Positions 55,600 to 64,000 of a DNA stretch of 64,000 nucleotides are shown here, piece after piece. Every line of letters starts with the position of its first letter. Positions within the stretch are counted from its first letter, which is position 1. Source of the DNA: Salvia splendens. Its lineage: Eukaryota; Streptophyta; Magnoliopsida; Lamiales; Lamiaceae. The position numbers and the translations under genes were made by a program. The stretch is from positions 41,318,719-41,382,718 of the forward strand of contig NC_056033.1 of NCBI RefSeq assembly GCF_004379255.2. The letters are read 5' to 3'. The notes below the pieces were generated by a model. That model was not told the DNA's origin. It ran no database searches and saw only the letters and a list, made by a program, of their open reading frames with translations.

Positions 55600-58195
55600 G
55601 TGTGTGGAAATTAAATGGACCCACTACAATTATAAAAAAAAGTTAAAAAGAGTACTTTTTAAAACAACTAAGACGCTAATTTGTATTTTTAAATATACCA
55701 CCAATCATCAAAAATCATTCTTATTGTTACCCTAAAAAACAAAATATTAAGTTAATTAATTTGTCATTAGCTTAGGGACACTTTTTTTTACGTCCTAATT
55801 ATTGTTATTGTTTTAAAAAATTTCCAACGCAAGTACGTTTCAATTTTTGTGTCTCTAACTAAGTGTTTTGTAGCGGTCAATTTATACCGATTATTCTATC
55901 TTAATAATTCACGTCAAACCAATGTATCAGCATTCTCATAAAGAAAACAAATTTTTGAGATAATTGTGCTTAACTATATATTGGTATAATGGTATAATGG
56001 TATGTAAAATTGTAAACAATATAATATATTTAAAATAATATTATGACTTTTTTAGTAAGTCAAGTATGAAATATGAATCATACTTATTATTTGGGTATTA
56101 CATATCTCGATTTAGAATATATGGATAGAATTCAAATCCCAAACTTTGGAATTTCACTCACTAGATAGCAGCCATGGTTTTACATAAGCGTTACATGTGA
56201 GCCGCTTAATTGACACTACCACTCTTTTTTTCCCTATTTTATCTATTTGATTTAATTATAATATATTAAAAATATTACTAATGTTAATTTTACAAATTAA
56301 AAATCAATGTGTGGTTTACTTATTTATTTATTTATTTGAAATTATAGATAAAATCGATAAATCAATACTAAGTGATTATAGTATAATCTTTAATATCAGA
56401 TCTATCAACTCAATTATTGGTACGTTTAAGCTATGTAAATTAATGGCATTTATATCATTGTAGACATGAGTTTCGATCTCACTCAATCCATACAACTATA
56501 AAAATCTCATACAAATTCATTAAGATTTCATCTGACAATTTTTTTATACTAAGAAGCTTAAACTCTTTCCTTTATATTGAAGTTAGACAGGAGTAATATT
56601 TATCTTGTTAATTTCGAGATTTCTATAGATTTAATGTCCATCAGGTCTAATCATATTGAAAATACTAATGTTTTGGGTCACATTTATAGATAAAACCAAC
56701 CTCACATTTATAGATTTCATATAGTATAACTTAAAATCTGAAATCCTAACATCTTTACAAGACAAATAGAGATATCAAAATTGATTGAAGATGTCTGTGT
56801 CGGTCTAGTGATAGAATAGGTAATATCCGAGATCAATTAAAGATTACGGGTTCGAGTCAGTATCGTGTTCGAGTCCACCGTCGACATATTTGTAAATTTA
56901 TGAATTTTCACTATTGAAAGAAAATCAGTTTATATTTATAATATCGAAGTAATAATTATGAACATATTGTCAAGAGTACTTTGTAAACAAATGTCTGGAT
57001 AAAAAAAATACTTAATTCCACTTAATTATCACCTTTATCTTCAAAATTAAAAAATATCACACGTGATCTTTCGTTATTGAGTTACATTTAAGCAATACCT
57101 TTTGGACATATTTGCTACAGTATGTTCACTAAAAAAATATAAATTTGGTACTAGTGTTACGCTCTATTTAACTAGTATTATACGTTACCTTAATGAAAAC
57201 CAAAATAAATTTAAGCCCAAATAAAATATTGTGACAATTCTTCATCAATAATCCACAATGCACATAACTTTCAACAACACCACGAAAAAGGGGAAATTTT
57301 TAACATAAGTGGAAGTGGAAGTGGCCATGCAATAAAATATATGAAAATAATGAGAGAAAAAACATCCTTTAGCAGAAAGTCATATTAGTAGCTACACTAA
57401 AATTAAACACTAGCTTTTGAATTCTGATATAATTGGTTTTTGATTCATGGAGCCCCCAACCTACTTAATTTAGCCTATGATTTTTATTTCATTTGCCAAC
57501 TTTCTAAATAAAACAATCCACTAAATTTGGATTTATATAATTTAAGGAGACATGAAGACAACAAAAAGTTAGGTAACATTATGCCTGTGTCCCTTGTGAG
57601 TAATTCAAATAAATTTCAATATATAATAATTTTTTATAGATATCATTTAGATTAACATTTTGGCTTTTTGTTAAAAAAAGATACTCTAATTTTTTCTTAA
57701 GAATAGTAGTCATCTTAATTATAAAATTAAGTCAAATTCATGTCAGTCTTACAAAGTGTAAAAATAGAATATTATCAATTTTAATTATTTTCATTTGTCA
57801 AAACAATGTATTCCGTAATATTCAAAACAATATTATATAATAATTAAAAAGGAAAAGAAAAAATAACAACAGTGTTTTGAACATCTTAAAAGACATTGTT
57901 TTATAGATAAATGAGAAAATTGAAAAAATTAAAACTTCATGATTTAATATTCAGTTTTCAACAGACTTACTAAAATTTGACTAAAATGTTTGTAATTTTT
58001 CAATAGTTATTATCCCATTTTCTTATATAGATTTTCTCCAATATACATTTTGTTTATTTTTACCCTGTTTTGTTAGAAGAGAAGAACCTTGATTGAGCTT
58101 AAAGATTTCTTCTTTTTTTTTCTAGTTGGATTGAGCTTTAAAGATAATTATTTGAGTAAAGACAACTGCAAGCTACAAACACCACCAGATAACTA
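55600..58195. other. AT-rich intergenic DNA with a SINE candidate
   Basis: This is gene-free. Apart from the tRNA-like sequence at 56790-56930, no structured feature was recognised. Confidence 0.5.
56790..56930 (+). mobile_element. Candidate tRNA-derived SINE
   Basis: TAGTGATAGAATAGG (box A-like, about 56805-56820) is followed some 30-45 bp later by GGGTTCGAGTC (box B-like, about 56848-56858). A second GTTCGAGTCCACC follows. This order and spacing are those of an RNA polymerase III promoter in a tRNA-related SINE head. The 3' end and target duplication were not resolved, and the sequence does not fold clearly as an intact tRNA. Confidence 0.5.
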
Positions 58196-58457
58196 CTCCC
58201 TCCGTCCACGATTTAAAATAGCCCTTTTGTCATTTTGATTTGTCCACGATTTATAGAACCATTTACTTCATTTCATTTTTAGTATGCAAACTCCACAATA
58301 CACCAACTTTTTACACTTACAATCCAATATAAAACTAATAATTTAAATGGGTCCCACATTCACTCACTTTCCCTTTTTACTTTTCATCACAAATTCAAAC
58401 AATTTATTAAAACTCGAGCCGAGTCAAAAGGGTTTTTTAAATGGTGGACTGAGGGAG
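58196..58457. mobile_element. Stowaway-like MITE
   Basis: The element begins CTCCCTCCGTCCACGATTTA and ends with the inverted TAAATGGTGGACTGAGGGAG. TA lies on each side (58194-58195 and 58458-58459). It is about 262 bp and non-coding. Confidence 0.85.
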
Positions 58458-59093
58458 TATTTCTTATTTCAATTTCATTTTTTATAAGATTCTGGTTTGA
58501 GCCAAGATATTCAATTGTCACATTCAGATGCAAGTCAAGTGTGGATTCCACAATCCAAGCCAGCATAAACGTACACACCAAACAAATAAACATGTTATCA
58601 ATTTTTTTTCAAACATGAATAACCCAAACATCATCATCAACCACATCAGATCAAGTGTAGATGCACAAAAATGTTTTCGTAAGGGATATATATTCTAAAA
58701 TATTAGTTCGAAATTTCGAGGCAATAATTTTTCTATGCTGGACATACAACAAAGAAGAGTGGAAGCAAAATTAAACTAAGGGGAATTTTCTCTAACCCTA
58801 GCATGTAATTAAGTATCACATTTCATGCAAAAAATCAAGATTAGCGTAAACGAAGCTCGACTTACAAGAACTGCGGAAGGGGGTTTTTTTGCACGGGTCA
58901 GCTGCTGCGAGCCCCTTCTCGTCTCTGTTCCAACAATAGCCGATTTATTTGGATTGTGACGACGGTCATCTTGATGAACACCTACTCAGCATGCTGAACG
59001 AGAAAGGAGACGAGTCTCGTTGGAGTCAGCCCTCCATCCTTTTTTTTTCTTTCTTTCTCAATGATGGTTCTCGTACCACCCGGATTTCTAGAG

Positions 59094-61790
59094 TCAAGGA
59101 TTGAGCTCGTTTTCTCTCTCGAACTTGAACCATTGCCAGTTGGCGTAGTGCTTCTCTTCGTCTCCAAATGGCAGGCCGTCCATGGAGGGCTTCTAACTTT
59201 CTTGTGGTGGAGACGGCTGCCATTCTCCGCCTGTACTTCTTCTTCATCTCCACAGCTTCCAAGAATACTTTCTGCACGGAAAGGAAAAGTCGCTCGACAA
59301 CCGCTCACATATGAAGTTTTTCGTTTTTTCAAGAAAATTAAAAATTACCTCCCTGTTCGACAAGAACAGACCTGGCTCGCTCTCAAGTTCGGCAATGCTG
59401 CACGAAAAAGATTCAATATAAGAGGATGGGAGATGAAATATGACTCGGTGATAGAAAAGCAACGATATATCTAGAAGACAAGAGGAACATGAGGAGAATA
59501 TATTTGATCGTGATCAGACTCGATGTTAAAGTCTCTTTATTGATCATGAAGCGCTAGTTTTACTTGAAAGCCCGATCCATTATTCTTTAAAGGCGACAGT
59601 CGATAATTAGCATGTAAAGATGCTTCTTTTTCGTTTCATATTTTTCTTGAACAGTGAAAGGTTCTAATCGACAGATTATGTGATAATTTAAGCCAATTCG
59701 TTGATATCTACAACAACATAACCTAATGAAGCTATGAGGGCTTGTTCCTACATCATATGCAACAAGACAACAATAAGTTGTAGACGACGTGAAGCAACAA
59801 AATCGGCATACCTCAGATAAATTTTCTCAGGAAACACTGACTTTATAACAAGAACTTTAACCTCATCACCAACTGCAAGATAGCTGCTGACAGCTGTGGT
59901 ATGCCCTCGAGATATGTTTGAAATATGCAGTAATCCACTGCCAAACTCTCAAACCAACACGGATTGATGATTATTTGGGAAGAAGAAAACAAACATCGAG
60001 GAGTCAGCAATCACATTCAGTAATTCAGTAGTAATCACCTCCTGTTTGTATCTCCTATCCTTTTATCTGTGCACCATAAGGAAAATTTTTGCCTGACCGT
60101 TCCATCAAGAAGCATTCCCTCTTGATGATGCATCATCACCTACACGATTGGAAACATCAGGCAAAAGTTACTGCAGAGTGAGAGACAAACTTTAAAACGA
60201 GAAATACAGACCCAAACCTCCTTCTCACTGAGTATCAAATCGTTGGTATTTTCGTTTGTTCTAGTAATCTGCACGTAGAGCCTCCTTCCAACCTTCAGCA
60301 TCGAGATATCTGCCTTATCTTATTGTAATATAGCTAAAGATGCCAGCATACGAATGAAGGGAGTGGTAGGTGATCGTACATTCTCTTTGAGTTCCGTGTA
60401 GTTGTTAACTCTATTGATCAATTCAGCTTTTGGAAGAAAAGCACTCAGCCCCTGTACGACAGAAATCCCGTACAGCCATTGAAGTAGAATAGGTGGTTTC
60501 TAGCTAAGCATGAAATTGAGATATAGAGAGACTGCTCACCTCTATCCTTGTAAGGAGACCACCAGTATTCCACTCTGTGATTTGAACCAGAATTGGTTCA
60601 TTCAGGCAGCTGCATAATCTCCCAGGATTCAAGAACGACCAATATAATACTATATATAAGAGAGGGAGCTTAGAATAAACTTCAAGAATGGTGAAAGGCA
60701 GCGATATTTACAGACTCCGACATCTTGATATAGCTAGTATAGTTGGATACGAAGAACGAGGTTGGTGGAAATTGGACATTATTACAAATCCACAATTAAC
60801 AACTGACAAATAAAGAAAACAAACATGCAGAACCGGAAGCTTATTCAATCAAACTATCATACATAAACGAGATCAAATCTACACATGTTTCTTCATATGT
60901 TCAATGATTTTAAACAACGATAAGGTAATTTTCCATTAATCAGAGACAGTGGCAAACCTTTTTATGTAGGTATACTTTCGTATCATGCATTCTAGAGAAC
61001 CATGGAGTTTCAACGAAATGCATCTAAGCCGTGCTAGTCCTCAGAAGATATTAAATCATGTATTTTATGCTAATACTAATCTTTACATTGTTTAAATCAA
61101 GAGGGCAGCAGAGCTCCTACTACGTACACCAGATAAAGACATTCTCTCGACCCAAACTGTCCACTAACGAACCAGCATTCACATTGAAAACTAGTGAAAC
61201 CAGAGAACACAAGAACTAGTGAATCTGATGCAGGGCAATACATTTGGAACGTTTAGTTCTCGAATGCACTAGAATTTAACTAATCTAAACATTGTATTGC
61301 ACCATTTCCACAATCTCTTAATTTCAAAAGTTCAGTGACAATATTATTCAAGATGTGCCCCAAATTTTATTCAGATTAACGAGAGCTGTTCGTTCTTCTT
61401 CCAAACTACGCATTAATCCAATTTTAGTTGCATAAACATTTCCTCTCTAACCTTCTAATAAACCATAACAAACAAGCCACAACAATGAAAAACCAAAAAC
61501 ATCACAAACACATATCAAGAACCCCATTCCAGCAAACAGATCAGCAAGAAAAAAACCTGCCTCGCACGGTGCCACGCAATACGCCTAAAGAGCTTCCTAC
61601 CCGAAAGCAACAGCCTCCCACCAAGAGTCCTCCCCAAAACCTCAGCAAACAGAACAGTCCCCACATCCATCACGGGCCTCCCCAGCATAGCCGCGCCGCC
61701 CATCACCTCATCACTCCTCAAAATCCCCATCTTACCGCGGACCAAAAACTCCTCAGCATCCTTCTTCACATCACACAACAAACTCCCCAT
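59094..61790 (-). pseudogene. S1-domain chloroplast RNA-binding protein (RLSB/PDE338-like) pseudogene
   Basis: The intact family (Arabidopsis At1g71720) binds plastid mRNA such as rbcL through S1 domains. Exon-like blocks on the minus strand are 61557-61790, 60540-60618, 60380-60451, about 60220-60292, about 60030-60140, 59812-59937, 59349-59397 and 59094-59271. They keep family strings GSLLCDVKKDAEEFL, KLFRRIAWHRARQ, VQITEWNTGGLLTRIE, GLSAFLPKAELINRVNNY, ENTNDLILSEKE, GLLHISNISRG, LESEPGLFLSN and ANWQWFKFE. Damage: a 4-base insertion near 60600 breaks QL-NEP; single- and double-base shifts near 60070-60085 break the FPYGAQ region; a further shift in the last block separates its start from the ANWQWFKFE tail. 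No transit peptide or 5' exons were found upstream. Retained introns indicate a duplicated rather than a reverse-transcribed copy. Assembly error is the main alternative. Confidence 0.75.
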
Positions 61791-61799
61791 CTCCTTATC

Positions 61800-63236
61800 A
61801 TAACAATCAAAAGTTCTAAATTAATTCATAATATCTTAATCGAATCAAATATCAATTCTAATATCAAACTCTTAATTCAAGACAAAGTTTATCAATTCAA
61901 TCTTCTGAGGTTGATTACACGTCCAATTTTAGTCCCGGTGAATTTAAGACTAATTCCTTCTTTTGGTAGGTGTGGATTTATAGTAATGAATCATTAAGTA
62001 TCTAAAGTTGTGAAATTATAGCTATAAAAATTACTAATTACAATTAGGAATCCAATATTATTATTCTAAGACTATTTAATTGTAAACTTAGAATATTAAT
62101 TTAAAAAATAAAAACTTAGAATATTAATTTTATTTTCTATTGTGTTAGTTTATCATTTTCATTATGAACGATTTTCTTTTGTTGGGGTTTGTTATTTGTT
62201 AATATTCTTTTGTACCATAATTATATATATTGAATTAATACAAAATTTTGTAATTCTATAATTTAATTTCATTAGTATTTATGGATAGTATTACAAAAAT
62301 TTATTAAGAGGAGAAAATACTGTCAAAATTAAAATGATAGTATTGTGCTTCATGGAATAAATTTCACTAAATATATTATAATAAACTTTCAGACTATATG
62401 GGCTTTTAAAAAGAACTCAATTAATCATTGTCTGCTTTAATTCAAATTCCAATTAGAGGCTACTATTAAATACGAGTAGTTATTAGTGTAACTTTATTTC
62501 AAATTTTGAAATATACAAATTCCCTCTCGTCTGAAAACTTGAGTTGAGAATTAATAACCAAAATAAGGCAAAGGATATATAAGTAATTTTAACTTATCCA
62601 CTAACTATAACTAATATTTTAATTATTAATATACACTTAAATTTACTAAATTATCCCTGTATGGATGGCCATAATATGGCCATTTAGCATCACCCAATCC
62701 GAAAACACCAAAATTTGAAATATGCACCAATTCAGTATCGTGGAACGATTGCAAGTCGTTATATTGGCCATATTATCAGAATTTTAATGGGTGCATATCT
62801 CAGTATTGCATTTACTCGGGAAAAAATGTCATGAAACAATTAATGATTTTACTAGCAATAAAACCTTAAAATTTTCAGAGTCTAATTAGTTAACTATAGG
62901 TATAATTGATTAAAAGGTGAAACGAAATTCTAAAAAAAAAATTGATTGATTAATGATCTTTGGTTTGTTGAGTGTGAATCCATAAGAAAAAAACCTCCAA
63001 CAGTAAAAAGCAATTTATAAACAAAATGAAAAGAGATGTCTCATTGACTTCAATTAGGTGGCTATGAAAACAAACCATAGATTATCTCTCATGTAAAGGA
63101 AAGTGTCTAAAAGAACAAGCTTGATGTAGTGAATCAGAAAGCAACCAACTTGAGAGCAGAGAACAAAAAGGAGTTGTCGATCCTACAGCAACAAAGAACA
63201 ACCTCAAAATGGCCAAAAATGCTAGGGTCGGAAAAC
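61800..63236. other. AT-rich intergenic DNA, no gene seen
   Basis: The missing 5' part of the S1-domain gene should lie here but no coding trace was recognised. The right side is the 3' flank of the ribosomal protein L7 gene. Confidence 0.5.
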
Positions 63237-63876
<640 letters not shown>

Positions 63877-64000
63877 CTATAATAAAATAAGCATTTTAAA
63901 GTGAACTCTTTCACAACAAATCTATTCTTAGTATTTAAAAGATTACAGACTAACATATTGAATTAATTTTTCACTCATCGAGCAGGACATCCATTTAAAT

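Noticed and set aside
56800..56870. Functional tRNA gene
   Set aside because: Box A and B resemble tRNA but no cloverleaf with acceptor pairing could be traced; a SINE head is more likely.
61428..61997. 189-codon open frame on the plus strand
   Set aside because: It is antisense to the S1-domain pseudogene exon plus flanking sequence and resembles no family.

Overview
The window is nuclear DNA from a flowering plant, almost certainly a eudicot. It has multi-exon genes with GT-AG (and two GC-AG) introns, AT-rich intergenic DNA, many Stowaway- and Harbinger/Tourist-type MITEs, LTR elements, and genes specific to plants (laccases, a root-growth-factor-receptor-like LRR kinase, an At1g76660-like protein). 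The species cannot be fixed from sequence alone.

Layout. About 1-6647 (minus): most of the exocyst subunit SEC6, running off the left edge. 8162-10603 and 20665-23704 (plus): two laccase genes whose exons 2-6 have identical lengths. The roughly 10 kb between them is gene-free and holds a small TRIM-type LTR element, a Stowaway MITE, a Harbinger-type MITE and a degenerate AT-rich tandem array. 24363-26687 (plus): actin capping protein beta. 29021-31420 (plus): a SURP+CID (CHERP-like) RNA-processing protein. 33054-37466 (plus): a GTG/GPHR-type membrane protein, 468 aa. 38317-38778 (minus): a small, probably organelle-targeted protein of unknown function. 39802-42356 (minus): an At1g76660-like proline/serine-rich protein. 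46207-49703 (minus): an RGI-type LRR receptor kinase. 50240-52802: a young non-autonomous LTR retrotransposon with 401-bp LTRs that look identical and one orphan ORF, lying about 540 bp upstream of the receptor kinase start. 52.8-59 kb: AT-rich DNA with a Harbinger derivative that still carries fossil transposase ends, a tRNA-derived SINE candidate and a Stowaway MITE. 59094-61790 (minus): a decayed, intron-containing pseudogene of a chloroplast S1-domain protein (RLSB/PDE338-like). 63237-63777 (minus): the 3' exons of ribosomal protein L7, continuing past the right edge.

The genes do not form a pathway. They are housekeeping (vesicle tethering, actin capping, translation, RNA processing), cell-wall oxidation (laccases) and receptor signalling. 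From memory, the Arabidopsis homologues of SEC6, capping protein beta and the S1 protein lie close together on chromosome 1 (At1g71820, At1g71790, At1g71720), so part of the order may be ancestral. The most unusual content is in the mobile DNA: the orphan-ORF LTR element, the TRIM with an extra LTR piece inside its target duplication, and the Harbinger element caught between an autonomous parent and a MITE.

Exon boundaries were read by eye from splice consensus plus remembered protein families. No alignment was run.
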